This document shows positions 30,777 through 42,249 of a stretch of DNA of 64,000 nucleotides, piece by piece. A program made the position numbers and the translations under genes. The notes below the pieces were generated by a model. The model was not told where the DNA came from, did no database searches, and saw only the letters and a program-made list of their open reading frames with translations. How positions within the stretch are numbered: position 1 is the first letter of the stretch; each line of letters starts with the position of its first letter. This DNA comes from Eukaryota sp. TZLM1-RC (Eukaryota > Metamonada: BaSk clade), in NCBI GenBank assembly GCA_040285825.1, contig JAUPSS010000009.1, positions 186,001 to 250,000 of the forward strand, in the 5' to 3' direction.

Positions 30777-31705
30777 TTGTCAACTTTTACAAGAAACTGT
30801 GATACATTTTTACCTCGGTTTGAACCACTAAAAAATTCTAAATTTTTAATTAATAAAAATATTAATATATTCTGTTTAAAAAGACGCAATGTGACTAAGA
30901 TCAACATTCCCGTCTTTGCTGACTTCTTGTCAGAAATTAAAAATTACCCTAGTTCTATTTTTCAGTAACCAAGGTCATTTGGTCTTCACCTAACAAATGA
31001 AGCTTGGAAACAAATTATGTGATCGAGATTAGGGTAGTCTTATCCAAGTAGTCTTTTGGATAATTCTGCTTATCTTTGCAACGAAAAACCGTTTGCCAAT
31101 TTCCGTCATATTGTGAGTTGTAAGGAGTTTTTCCAATATAGGTCAGTTCTTCATAATGTTGTTCGCTATGTGACCTATGAAATGTTTAAGTGTTACAATT
31201 TTTGTTGCTAAGTAGAACCCTTGTTGAAGCATTATAGCGATAATAATTTGTTTGATTCTCGTCGTGGTGATTTAATTGCTCCTTTTGTGGATTCCTCTCA
31301 AGTTGTTGTTTTTTTACTACTGTTGATCTCTTTGCTTCAATTTACCGTGATGATGTCTTAGTTTGTTCTAGTGGGCTTTTGGACAAGACTTACATTCGTA
31401 AACGAAACAAATATGCTGTGTTATTGAATGATTTAAATGGGAACCTTTACTCGAAGTTTTCGTTTGTTCCTTTTGCATTTTCGATTTTTGGTAATAGTGG
31501 TCAGTCTGGTTTGAATTGTCTCAATGATTTTGATATTCTTTGTCGTTCAAGTGGTAAGAATTTTGCTGGGCATGATTGGAAGAATTGTGCCATTTTTGCT
31601 TTGTACAGCAATGTTTTCAAGTATTTAAATTTCATGATGTCTATGCTTTCCAAGGATTCTTCAAGAGTTGATGTGGAGAATTTTGTTTCTTTTGTGTTTT
31701 AGTTG
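30777..31705 (+). pseudogene. Degenerate non-LTR-like reverse transcriptase C-terminal region, copy 1
   Basis: Several frames broken by stops together read as the C-terminal region found after the reverse transcriptase in some protist/fungal retroelements. They show FGLHLTNEAWKQIM, then VLHNVVRYVTYEMFKCYNF, a RRGDLIAPFVDSSQVVV segment, and KRNKYAVLLNDLNGNLYSKF followed by PFAFSIFGNSGQSGLNCL in the last frame (31379-31702). A second fragment of the same family lies at 50.4-51.5 kb with the same order. The polymerase domain itself is missing. Family name is uncertain; homology between the two fragments is the stronger evidence. Confidence 0.5.
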
Positions 31706-31984
31706 GTTTTTTTTGTTTTGTGTTTACGTGGAAAATAAATGTAATGATAATAAATATGTTAATAGATTATGTTCATGTAATTAGTCAAAATCTTGGTAAG
31801 TTTTACTTCAATTTTGAAAAGCGCTCCTATTTTTTATTGAGTTTTGAAAGTGCGGAAATTACGATTCACTCAAATAGGAAGGTGCTTTTAATTGAATTGG
31901 TGCTAAATCAAGTTGGTATTCCATCATGAAATTAAAATATAAAGCATCATGTTATAATGCTAAATTGAATCATTTTTTACGTAG

Positions 31985-32669
31985 CTCCCACCTCCTCCCA
32001 TAAACAACCAGTTGAAAGAGCGACACGAGATCCCCCTTTTTTCTGAAGTAGATGTTGTCAAAAGAACAGGCGGGCCCGATACCACCTCTTTTTTTGACCC
32101 AAATCTGGTTAAAGAGGAAGCGAGAACGGACCCAGCTCCCTCTCTTCACAGATCATAAAAACATTGCATTCCTGGCTACAGTCCCAGAGAAAAATACAAT
32201 TGTAAAGAGATGGCTGCCGGAACTATCTGAATTCGACTTTGACATTGTCCATGAATTAAGTGAGAACAACCGCTGAGCAGACATGCTATGAGAGATGTCG
32301 ATCTTGATCAAGACGAAAAAGCTCCATCAATTTGTAGCATAATTATACCAAAAGTTTTGCTCTTTGGCTTAAACGTAGTAATAGAATTAGGATGCGTAGC
32401 TAATTCTTGGTATATTTAGAAGTACGCCTGTTTTGAAGATATTGATTTTTAGACTGTAGTTTTAAAGATAAATGGTATTTTTAAATGATTATAGTTATTT
32501 AGTTATAGTTTAGTTTCATATTTATATCAGCTGATTTGTTTTGAAAAAGAAAAGAAGAAGTGTTGGCGCCCTTAGGATTATACAATATGAATAAAACAAT
32601 CAACTTTTTCTTAACATCTTGACTTGAGGTTACGGGTTAATTTCTTAGAATAAGTCCTTTAAAACAACA
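31985..32669 (+). mobile_element. Ty3/Gypsy remnant B (internally deleted, 3' end with LTR)
   Basis: Plus-strand fragment of the same family as the 40770-47883 element. A gag N-terminal piece (EEARTDPAPSL near 32113) is joined directly to an RNase H piece (TDHKNIAFLA, then RWLPELSEFDFDIVHE), showing a deletion of most of gag-pol. Stops interrupt the frame after 32276. The 3' untranslated segment matches the reverse complement of 40849-40915, and the LTR follows at 32561. Confidence 0.8.
32561..32669 (+). repeat. LTR (3') of Ty3 remnant B
   Basis: Starts TGTTGGCGCCCTTAGG and ends TTTAAAACAACA, the same termini as the reverse complement of the 79 bp LTRs at 40770 and 47805, but about 109 bp long and diverged in the middle. 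A purine-rich AAAAAGAAAAGAAGAAG tract precedes it. Confidence 0.75.
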
Positions 32670-34404
32670 AATACAATGATTGTTTGGGTGTAGTACAGAC
32701 GTCACTCGATTTCATAACAGCAAGCATCAATATAAAAATGGCTGTTTTGGTGGCATAAAGGAATGTGCGGTTGTGAGTGGTGAAAGGTTCGGAAAAATTT
32801 TGATTAGTGTGGACAATTTCGACCTCCATTCATTTAGTGAACGATGATTTGTTTTGTATTCAGCTCTCGATAAGTGCTGAAGTTCAAGTCATTGGGCCAA
32901 AATGCTGTCACAAATAATACCATCAATGTAGTTCTTTCGTCCAATGATAGAATCGATTTACTCATTGATGTGAAGACATGATCAATTCTCATTAAGCAAT
33001 CATGCAAATTGGGAGTAACATCAGATTGAATCGGAATGATGTATTTTTGCAAAAGTCCTCTACTTGATAGAGTAAATGAATAGTATACTGTAAAATCAAC
33101 TAAGGTCCTATTTTGACTGTCAGAATTTAAAGATGTTTCAACATCTACTGGTGTATCACATGACAGCTATTAACATATTTTGCATTGAGTTTATTTTTCA
33201 TTGCATTGAGTATTCTTTTTATTCTCGGGATAATCTGTTGCAACAGTGGTTTTCTATTTTGAAATACTTAATAAAGAATTTTAAATTACAAGTGCTCAAA
33301 AAGGAAATTATACTACCACAAATGGAGTTGTAATCACATTTTACAATATTTTTAAATCATTTGAACGAATAAAACTATGTGATGTTATGTTTTCGTTGTT
33401 TTTTGAAATAATTCTGCAGCAAATATGCTCTTCATAAATTTGAAAGAAAATAGAATGAAATAATTAATGAGTATAATATAATAGCTAATTCCTATCGAAA
33501 ACGCCCACCATTTAGCGTGATATTCACATAACTGAAAATTTTATGTTGCAAATTTTTCTGTATGTTAACAGTTCAGCTTGCAATTCAGCTTGCTCTCGCC
33601 AAATGACAGTCGGACAGTGTATATAGAATATCTCTACTTTGATGAAATAAAAAATGGTTGTAGTTAAAAACCTTAAAGGTTGTATCTCTTTGTGTTCTAA
33701 TAAAAGATCATATCAAAGATCTGCGCCAACATTGTTAGATCTAATAGTTTTATCTAATTTAATTATCAGAATTCTACAACCGAGTTTTGTCGGGCTAGTT
33801 CAAATACCCTGAAGAACTGAGATGTTCGCAATTTACAGGACTTGTCAAAACTCCAAAAATGGATTTTCGTCCGCAGTAATGAAGTGATTTTTCAAAGTTA
33901 GCAAAATACTGTTTCAGAATGTTGTTTCAAACAGATTTAACGAAAATCCAAAAGAAGCTTTTTATCTGTTTTTCTGTAATTAGCACCCCTGATGAAATTG
34001 CTTCAGCAGTATTTGCAACAGGTGTATCATTTCATTGCGATGAATCGAATAAGCCTTTTTTGTTGGATCTCAATATTACCGTAAATTCAATTCATTGGTG
34101 CAGTATCAATGATGCCACGACAAAATACTTACCGTAATCCTGAACTTATTTTTAAAGATCATATCAACATTTCTTTGATAAGTTGAATTCAAAGTTGAAA
34201 TTGACCAAAAAATGAGATTAGATGTACGGAAACATATTAAATTTACCATTATACGACTTTGATGCCGTTAGGGAGAAATTCCAAAGAAGAAAAGACAGAG
34301 AAAAGAAGCATTTATTAATAAAGATACTTGTTTTTCATCACGTTCCACGTCATCTCGGGAAATTTTCAGATGTCTACTAGCCTAGTTTATTAGCAACAGC
34401 AACA
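32670..34404. other. 1.7 kb stretch without a supported gene
   Basis: AT-rich with only short frames (for example 32834-33052 -, 33133-33333 +, 33919-34137 +) that match nothing I recognise. Probably decayed mobile DNA, since both sides are transposon fragments. Confidence 0.45.
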
Positions 34405-34614
34405 CTACTTCTTACCATTTTTTTCTTTCAACAGTTTTGTAAACCATTTAGCATGATGAAGAGAGGAAAATTGTGAAATACTGTGGCACGTAATGCAGAT
34501 GATTTCGTGTTTAACTGTAGCAGGGCAAGCACGAGCTAGATGACCTTTCTGATGACATTTGAAACATGTCCCGTCAGTCAGATTGCGAGATCTATGGGAT
34601 GATCGAGACTTCAT
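34405..34614 (-). CDS. Small CCHC zinc-knuckle protein or gag fragment
   Basis: ATG at 34614, 69 residues. Residues 17-30 form a perfect CX2CX4HX4C zinc knuckle (CFKCHQKGHLARAC), preceded by a Ser/Arg-rich start, followed by CITCHSIS and a basic end. Such knuckles bind single-stranded RNA and are typical of retroelement gag and some cellular proteins. It lies just outside the truncated 5' edge of Ty3 remnant E, on the opposite strand, and is unlike the zinc finger of that Ty3 family (CX2CX10HX4C). It is probably a leftover from a different element, but a small host gene cannot be ruled out. Confidence 0.4.
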   Translation of the reverse strand: MKSRSSHRSRNLTDGTCFKCHQKGHLARACPATVKHEIICITCHSISQFSSLHHAKWFTKLLKEKNGKK

Positions 34615-34626
34615 GCATTTTTTACT

Positions 34627-37600
34627 CAGCTAGACATAATGAAAGGGGAAAGTGACACCAGCGAAGAATTCTACAAACTGTTAAAAGAAGATGCAGAAAC
34701 TTACCTTGAACCAACAGATTTCTGTTTGTTTGAGCAGCTCCCTCCTATGTGGAGTTCAATCCGAAAAAGAGGCAGCAACGTCGTTTTTCAGACGCTCGGT
34801 TTCGTCCATGATACCCAAAAAATGTTTGAGATTTTCCTAAACAAAAGGAACGAACTAATAAAAGCTCCTGGCAAAATGAGCAGAAAGATTTACGGCAGAA
34901 GCGCAGAACGCCGTCCCAAAATCTGCGGAATGGTCAAACGGATCAATTAGATCATGCCACACCAACTATTGATAGAATTGTTTATGAGGCCTCTCATTTG
35001 GACCAGTTTGGTAGGCGTATAAGCGTATAAGGGTACCCTGCATTGAGCAAAGAAGTAGGACTGATTCTAACGACATCCTACTTTACATATTGCCTGTTTG
35101 GTTTGATTCCAAATTCGATACAGCCATTTACAATTATATGGAGCTAACAGCGGGAGCTCCTACTTACTTCAAAAAATAAATCGACCAGAAGGATAGCTTA
35201 AAAGCGAACACGCTTGAACCAGTATCCCCCTGTTTTGATGCTGATTTCTTAAATAAAATATATTCGAAATGATCTTGTCTATTCGCGTATATGAGTCGTC
35301 CTGACAATTGAATTCAACAACCTGGCAACTTGTTAACTAAGAAGAGAAATTTCAGGCAATGGCTGACGGGAGATTCATTTACAGTGTTTCCCCTTCTTGA
35401 ACATCCTATATTGGCTCCTAATATTGCGGGAAAAGCCAACCGCTACAAGTTTGCTCAATAGACAGTATTTTTGATCACATTTCAACAGTGAATGCATCAA
35501 ATCTGTAAAATAACGAGTGACCTCTCAACAGGGAAAATTGAGTTCCTCCCACCCCATGAGCACAAAGAACCTAGAAGTTGATTTAAAACTAAACAGGCCA
35601 GATTCGCAAGAAACAGCTCCGCTTCAATTTCCTCAAAGGACCCGTCATTCTGATAGATCGATGAGTTTAAAGGATTTTCAATCTTCTAGAAGGGCTATTG
35701 GCATGAGTATAGCCAGCAGTCTTCAGAGACAAATTAATTCTCGGTCCAAAGATATCGATTATAATAGACCTCAATTTTTTCAAAACACGACTGAATCAAC
35801 AAGATGCGCATAACATTGTTTGTATTGAAATTTCAAACATGCAATAATTACGAGCGTAAAAATCTAATAGAAGCTTTGAAACCCCAAATTAATCAGATTG
35901 CACTGGAGTCTATCTCATAACTACCCACCTATTCAAAGAAGGGCAGACACAACTGACACCAAAAAAAAGTTTGAGATCTCCCTTCACATATACGAAACGA
36001 AATTACGAAAGATATGACTCAGCCTTTGGTAAAAATTGACCCAGCTATAACAGGTAAGATCGGGCATCCATTTCATTATTACAAAATGTTTAGGATCGTG
36101 ATGATGAGTACATGCCCTACCGGAATTTCTAGTATGATAGACCCCGGCCTTCCATCAAGATGGCAAAGTCAAGGGCTATTCGAAGTTGATTACACCGACA
36201 CCGACGGCATGCTGTTTTTATTAAAAAGAACAGTTTACCTTATATCACGAGGCTTGCACTGCCCTGATTAAATCTTTGAAATAATTGGAAAAAATCAGCA
36301 AAAGATACGAATTTGGTCGATACGTTGAAAACTTCAATGACGTCCTTAAAATGACCGCATATATGACCGACCTAGCAATTACAAATCTAGCTAAAAGTAG
36401 CAAAGGCTTAATAACCATATCTAAAGACCCCCGTTGTTCTAGACGTAAAGTGTGCAAGGAGGAGAGATTCAAAATCGGAGAAGCTGATGAGCATGCCAAC
36501 AGAGACAGTGTAGAGAGATGCAGAGGTCATCGAAGTAGACATGTAAATAGGTTTACGTTTCGTTGCTGAGGAGACCGTTTTAGAGGTCATAAAAACAGAG
36601 GTATGTACAGACGTATACATAACCCCAAGACATCAGAACACAAATCATCACACGGATCCCCTACTGAGAACAAACCAACTAGTTCGAGCACAGCTCCTCA
36701 CAAACGGATCAATAACGGCAACATGAATAGCAGAACAGGCAACTTTCCAAATCGAGTGAATATCAACGCAATCAATCATAGTCAATTACCAACTTGTTTT
36801 CGGAAACCCAGTCAACAACTATCCAAGAGCCCAACAAAAACTTTTAATTTTTCTACAAATTCACCAAATTAGTTCCGATATCAACAGTAATTTTGATATT
36901 AATTGTACGGTTAGTGAACAACAAATCCCAGAGTATTCCGTTTCTAAGACTGGAGATATCAATAAATGATATTAAGATGATTACGACTATTGATTCGGCT
37001 GCGTTTTGTTCGGTTATTACTGCGGATTTAGTTAATCAATGCCACATGTCAATTAATAATAAATAAACTATTCAGTTTTTGCCAGGTGATAACATATCTA
37101 CAAAATCGCTAGGGAGTGAAACTGATATTCTGTCGTTCAACGTAGGAAGCATTGCGCAACAAGTACATTACAGACATACTCTTTTTTATAATCCCGGGTT
37201 CGAACAAATTATTAATAGGGACAGACATGTTAAAAGCACTTGGGCTTGAGGCTGATGATGGTCTTTTTTAGATTGGACCTAAAAATGCCGCATTTTGTGA
37301 AGTACAGAATCGAAATTTGACTTTAGAATCGCTCAACATTCGATTGGGAACTTGAAAATCCAATCATCGAGTTTTTCTGATTTTGAGGAGCAATTAACAT
37401 GATCTATAGTTGAAATAAAAATAGATGATATTAATATAATATTATATACTATATAATATAATAATAAAAACAATAATAATAATAATAATAATAATAAATA
37501 TAATATAATAATATAATATAATATAATATATAATAATAGTATATATAATATATTATATTATATTATATTAATACTAAATTAAAAAGAACGAGTCTATTCA

Positions 37601-38005
37601 AAATTTCAACGATCTTTTAGTGCTTCAAACAAAAAAGGTATTGATTGTAGTCCTCTCACAATCCCCTTTTGCGATGAAAATGATGATGTCCACAAGCCTG
37701 TTCGACGGTTCAGCCCAAGCAAACTGGAAATAATCAATAAAATATTCGACGAATTGATAGAAATGGGTTATGCAGTTGAATCCAATTATAGATTCAGCTG
37801 TCCTATTGTCCTAGGTATTTACCCAGATGATAGAAAACCTAGGTTAACTGGTGACTTTAGTGGGAAAGATGGTGTTAATGCACATACAATTTCAGTCAAA
37901 CCTAATCTGCCGCGGATTAGTGATAAATTAGAAGTTTAAGTAGAGCTGACTACATTGCCACGCTTGATTTACCTAAAGCTTTCTACCCAATGAAAGTAGC
38001 AGAAC
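34627..38005 (+). mobile_element. Ty3/Gypsy remnant E (gag-protease-partial RT, plus strand)
   Basis: Many short frames collinear with the gag-pol of the 40770-47883 element: FYKLLKEDAETYLEPTDFCL (34639-34950), QSSRRAIGMSIASSLQRQI (35517-35813), STCPTGISSMIDPGLPSRWQ (36014-36271), the basic gag region, a protease-like TIDSAAFCSVITADL near 36990, and the RT start RKPRLTGDFSGKDGVNAHTI (37754-37939). Stops and frameshifts occur throughout. It is truncated at the 5' side (no LTR, gag begins inside) and stops in RT near 38005. An AT-repeat expansion interrupts it at about 37420-37585. Confidence 0.85.
37420..37585. repeat. AT-rich microsatellite within Ty3 remnant E
   Basis: Runs of TATAATA/ATAATA units fill about 165 bp between the protease and RT parts, replacing sequence that is present in the better preserved relative. 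Confidence 0.85.
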
Positions 38006-38652
38006 AAGGTCAATATTTAAGAAGCAGACAACAACAAACCCGTGCAATTTCATCTTGACAATAAACAAATATTGTGGGTAGTTTTTGGTCACGTTTCTCA
38101 AACGTTTTTGTAAACACAGCAGTATTGACAGACCAAAAACTGATCAGACCGAGAACAATGAATCGACCACACCGAAATACATTTCAAGCAGGGAAAATGA
38201 TACGTGTTGATTGAAGCTACCTAACTAAATCTGTTCCGAGCAACAATAGGTTATCTAGAATAGCGTCAATCGAAAGATTGTTAAGGTAGAGACCATTCAT
38301 GATGGCTGAATAAGAACTTCTTTCTAAATTTGATTAAAAAAAGCAATACCTCTACGGTAGATTTATTTCAAAATGTAATAAATTTCTAAACAAAAGAATC
38401 AAAACTACAAGCTCAATCGTCTTGACATCTGCTGACTTCCTTCAAGGTACCACCAATCCAAACCATAGTACACTAATAGTGGTTCTGTTGACTCCATGTT
38501 TAACTGATGCTATCTTCCAATTGGAAGACTCTCACGAAGGTACTGTTACATGTTTGGGTCGCATCAACTGTAGTTACTCTCCTTGAGGTAATGATAACCG
38601 CCAACTATATTAGAAGTATTGGACAAAAGTTTAATGTAACAAAGTCACAATA
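38006..38652. other. Spacer with no supported gene
   Basis: About 650 bp between the Ty3 remnant and the membrane NTPase gene. I see no frame of interest, no repeat and no RNA gene. Confidence 0.4.
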
Positions 38653-40073
38653 TTATATACTATAAGGTTTGATTTCATTACAACTAGAGACGAATTCACA
38701 GCTATCCATGGACATGTTAGAACTGGTAAAGAAGGTACAAGCTGCACGACGGATTAAAGGGTTATGGAAGCCGAGCCCACCAAGGCCAACAGTCAAAAAG
38801 TTTTGGTCAACTAAATTGTAAACACCTTCTGAGTAATTGAATTTACGTATCGACTCTCGGTCGTTGAAAGTCAAATTGGTGACATCATAAATGATGGTTT
38901 TGAGCTGGTCTGGAAAAGTTGCAAAAACATTTACAATTTCAACACATCCGGATAAGATAGCTGAAGAATCATTAGCATAACCTTGAATCAGTCGTGGAGA
39001 TGGGCCAACATCTCGCATTGTCTTATTAAAGTCTATTCCCAATCTAGTAGTGAGGTTTAGGATTTGTTCATCAAGAGGATAACTGAACCAATGAAGTGAC
39101 ACCACTCTGCGAATCATTGGATAGATGGTGGTGTAGTAAGTAGACCAATCAGAGGCCGTAAAATAAATGGGGAATGGAAGACTTGTATGAGATCCAAAGT
39201 GACGGAACAGATCCACCATTGGGGAATCCTTTTGTAAGACCTGGACATCATCAATGACCAAAGTAAACTTGTTGGAATCAAGGGCATCCTGTGCCATAAA
39301 CAAGCACTCTTCTTCGCTTAATTGATTGACATTTAAGCCAATAGTCTTAAGATTACGACAAATGGAAGTTCTTCCGGACAACCAAAGAACATTTCGCTTT
39401 TCTAGAAACTTATACAATGCAACAGATTTTCCACAACCAGGTTGCCCAGCAAGAACTACCAGCAGTGTGTCGCTTGCACGACTGATGGTATCCATAAGGT
39501 CTAGGTTAACAGTTCGATTGAAAGGTGGAAGTGAAACACCAATAGGGAGAAATCACCCAGCGTGTGTGTCTCCAGAATGGAGTTCAAAGCATGGGGTGCA
39601 TGACGACAGTGAGATATGTTAAGTAAAACCACGGAAAGTATTGGGACGAGCCAAGTGAAAAGGGCAAAAACAACCTTTTCGTCCAGTCCAAGCTTTCTAA
39701 GGAAGGGAAGTATCATAAGCAGACAAGTGATAGCAGCGCCATAAACAACCAACTGATACCAAAATGTGAACGCTTCTTCAAAGTTGTACGTGAGAAAGTT
39801 AGTACTGATGAGAAAGATCGACGCAAGAACTGCCAAAATGACAGCATCAGACATGCAGCACGAGTTATCAACATCTTTGAAAAAACTTCCTGGGAAACGA
39901 CGAAGAAATCGCACAACAACATACCAACATGTGAATACAAAAATAGAAAATTGGACTATGAGAATTTCGTGGATCAAACTAACATTCCAGAAACGGAACC
40001 AGAAACTACCCACAGAAAGAACAACTGTGAATAGACACATGAAACAAAGAACGATAGAATCTGCTATAGTCAT
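38653..40073 (-). CDS. Membrane-anchored P-loop NTPase (AAA/STAND-like), two segments
   Basis: The first segment (ATG 40073; the frame also extends to a GTG at 40178 inside a repeat) has about five hydrophobic helices, such as IVLCFMCLFTVVLSVGSFWF and AVILAVLASIFLISTNFLTY. The second (ATG 39495 to 38653) is an NTPase: VVLAGQPGCGKSVALYKF (Walker A, GQPGCGKS), FTLVIDDVQVL (Walker B), a sensor-like IYFTASDW strand, and a helical lid with GPSPRLIQGYA. The segments are in different frames. Removing 39501-39556 (GTGATT...CCTAG, 56 nt) joins them in phase to 454 residues, but an alternative is a one-base frameshift, because the skipped stretch also reads as plausible protein. Family not recognised. 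The fold resembles STAND/archaeal-type ATPases used in defence and signalling. A hAT MITE lies 45 bp upstream of the start. Confidence 0.55.
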
Positions 40074-40118
40074 TGTTGAGATATGACAAAGACAAAGAAG
40101 CTGGTATTGTGAAAACTC

Positions 40119-40757
40119 CAGTGATCGGACACCATCTCGTGGTCCAACTTTATCACCATGTGGACCATGTGGTACCACGTGGTGGTTTTCTTGGTGGTCA
40201 ATTTCATTTCATTATTCCTTTCTCCTTTCTTTGTTCCAGATACCATGGCCTGGTAGCAAACACCCTGTATTTGAATACATTTCCCCTAATAATGCTTATG
40301 ATGAAGTGGAATATTCGAGAGGACGCCTACATACCATATGTGACTTTTATTCATATGGATGAATGCTGAAATAGTAAAAATGATGGAAGAGATGGAAGAA
40401 ATTGCAGAGGCAGAAGTTGCAGAGGCTGTCAACGAGCAGGACCAAGCAGCAGATTATTCACTGCATGAGGAACTCCTACCGATCCTTGTTATTTCAGAAA
40501 TCTTTATGTTTCGGAGGATATTGAGGAGGAATGATATGATCTCAAATGCGTTTTTCTTTCGGTAGATGAGTTATGGGTTTAGTATTTGTTAGTGGAAATA
40601 AACATGTTTTATTCATAATGATTTGACAATGTCAGAAGGTAACAGCATTTTATAGACTAAAAAATACACCACCATGTGGTCCAATTTTACCACCATGTGG
40701 ACGACGTGGTGGTACATGGTGGTTGGTGCTACCGCGTGGTCAGAATTCCGAACACTG
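40119..40757. mobile_element. hAT-type MITE, 639 bp, with 8 bp target duplication
   Basis: The ends are CAGTGATCGGA (left) and TCCGAACACTG (right), inverted repeats that fit the hAT CAGnG consensus. Exact 8 bp duplications GAAAACTC flank both sides (40111-40118 and 40758-40765). Subterminal sequence is packed with CCATGTGG/CCACGTGG-type motifs on both ends. It contains no transposase; a 68-codon acidic frame (40359-40565) is unlikely to be a gene. Confidence 0.85.
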
Positions 40758-40769
40758 GAAAACTCCATA

Positions 40770-40848
40770 TGTTGCCTAAAGTCTATTGTAGTAAAGAAAA
40801 GTCTGATTTATTTTCTATTCATATTATAAAAGCCTTAGGGCGCCAACA
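40770..40848 (-). repeat. 3' LTR of element A (79 bp)
   Basis: Plus-strand ends TGTTGCC...CCAACA. Differs from 47805-47883 at one position (ATAAAAG versus ATATAAG). Followed inward by the polypurine tract. Confidence 0.93.
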
Positions 40849-40852
40849 CTGC

Positions 40853-40866
40853 TTCTTCCCTTTTTC
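40853..40866 (-). promoter_or_regulatory. Polypurine tract of element A
   Basis: On the minus strand GAAAAAGGGAAGAA lies 4 bp before the 3' LTR, the expected place for plus-strand DNA priming in LTR retrotransposons. Confidence 0.75.
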
Positions 40867-40978
40867 AAAATAAATCAGCTTATATGAATATGAAATAAAA
40901 ACTATATACAAATAACGAAATAACTATAAATAAATACATATAATCGATATAATATTAATATTCGATATAAACTAAGAA

Positions 40979-41599
40979 TTAGCTCCTCTTCCTAATTCTA
41001 TTACTGCGTCTAGGCTTCTTAGAAGGCGTAGACTCATTGGAGGTACCTTGTCGTCGACTAGTGGTACGTTTACCAATTTTCTTGTTATCCTTACTAAATG
41101 ACTTATAAGCTTCTGAGTGTTTAATCGAATGGAGTGGCTCTTCTGTTGTCTCACCGCCAAACCACTGAACAGTACAGAAACTACCTGAATCAGAGTGGTA
41201 TTCTGAGAGGATTTTCTCTATAACGTGTTTTTCGGAATCGCCTGCAGCGACTGCCTTGAGGAATTCAATGTCCTGTGGATTATCTGCGTTATAGATTTTG
41301 CAATCTTTCTTGGCAGCTTTTAATTCTGTGCCAGTAGTAAGATTCTTCAATAATAAAGTGGATGTGGAAGGAAGGTCAATAACTAAAAATGGTCCATTCC
41401 AAGATCCATGCAATTTATTATTTTGCTTGGTTTTACGTAAGACGTAGTCACCAATATTAAATATTATAAGACACGAATTAGTATTATCTACTGAAGACGG
41501 AGTATTTAATGTTTGGTGACGCTCTGCTTCTTCCCTTTTTTCTTGTAGACGAGTGTTTTTCACTTTGATGTCATCTAATAAAGGGATATTAGTTGGGAT
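40979..41599 (-). CDS. Integrase C-terminal domain with chromodomain (element A)
   Basis: The frame continues to 41662 on the far side, but residues beyond 41599 are the antisense of the inverted integrase core. The genuine part starts around PTNIPLLDDIKVKNTRLQEK. It carries the GPF/Y-type region (FNIGDYVLRKTKQNNKLHGS, WNGPFLVIDLPSTSTLLLKN) and a chromodomain-like stretch, KHVIEKILSEYHSDSGSFCT followed by VQWFGGETTEEPLHSI, then a basic tail ending SNRIRKRS. Chromodomains steer chromovirus integration to marked chromatin. It aligns with the corresponding part of element F at 59.1-59.5 kb. It has no start of its own, since normally it is the end of the polyprotein, so in this copy it is probably not made. 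Confidence 0.85.
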   Translation of the reverse strand: MPTNIPLLDDIKVKNTRLQEKREEAERHQTLNTPSSVDNTNSCLIIFNIGDYVLRKTKQNNKLHGSWNGPFLVIDLPSTSTLLLKNLTTGTELKAAKKDCKIYNADNPQDIEFLKAVAAGDSEKHVIEKILSEYHSDSGSFCTVQWFGGETTEEPLHSIKHSEAYKSFSKDNKKIGKRTTSRRQGTSNESTPSKKPRRSNRIRKRS

Positions 41600-42249
41600 T
41601 TTTACTGGCCCAATATGAGAAAGGACCTTATTAATCATGTCAAAAGATGCCCAACTTGTCAAAAAACGGCTCCAGTTAAAAGATCAAAAACACCTTCCAC
41701 AGGATCTTTATGGGCAGATGGTCCTTTTGCCAGATTAAATGTCGATTCAATTGGACCCCTAAATTCTGACAACGAAGGAAATAAATATCTATTAGTATTT
41801 GTAGACTCTTTTACTGGATATACAATCTTAGTCCCTCTAAAAGAACTCAATGCCTTAGAAAGCGCAGATGCCTTGATTTGGAATGTTTGCGCTATCTTCG
41901 GCATACCTATGTTAATTCATAGTGATAATGGACCTGAGTTCGCCAATGAGACTTTCAAAATAGTGTGTAACAGATTAGCGATTGAGATGAGTAACTCAAT
42001 TCCCCACTATTCAGAAAGTAATGGACTTGTAGAACGTAAACATAGAGACGTTCTTCAATGCTTAAGGAAACTATTAATAGATTTCAATGATTACGGAAAT
42101 TGGTCTACATACGTACCTATATCCCAACTATTAATAAATTCTACTAAAAGCAGAAAAACTGGTTTTACCCCATACGAACTCATGTTCGGTTCTTCGATTG
42201 AACCAAGAACAGACCCTGCTAATATATTAGGAAATTTATCCAAATTTAT
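41600..42249 (+). pseudogene. Integrase catalytic core of element A, inverted in place
   Basis: Lies on the plus strand inside a minus-strand element. It reads from YWPNMRKDLINHVKRCPTC (second half of the HHCC zinc finger) through the DDE core: D in NVDSIGPL, D in IHSDNGPEF and E in SESNGLVERKHRD. It ends at DPANILGNLSKFI. The first half of the zinc finger (LIHGLVQSGHPS) is on the minus strand just to the right, at the end of gag-pol. Both breakpoints show the triplet GAT/ATC (41597-41599 and 42250-42252). Turning the segment round makes the element collinear with element F, apart from a one-base phase difference at the left breakpoint. The plus frame continues to 42295 by chance. Confidence 0.88.

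Noticed and set aside
33544-33731. Possible LTR (TGTTGC... to ...GCGCCAACA)
   Set aside because: Only the ends resemble the Ty3 LTR and the middle does not align. Too weak to call.
40074-40178. N-terminal extension of the membrane NTPase to a GTG at 40178
   Set aside because: The extra residues come from the hAT MITE end and its duplication. ATG at 40073 is the natural start.
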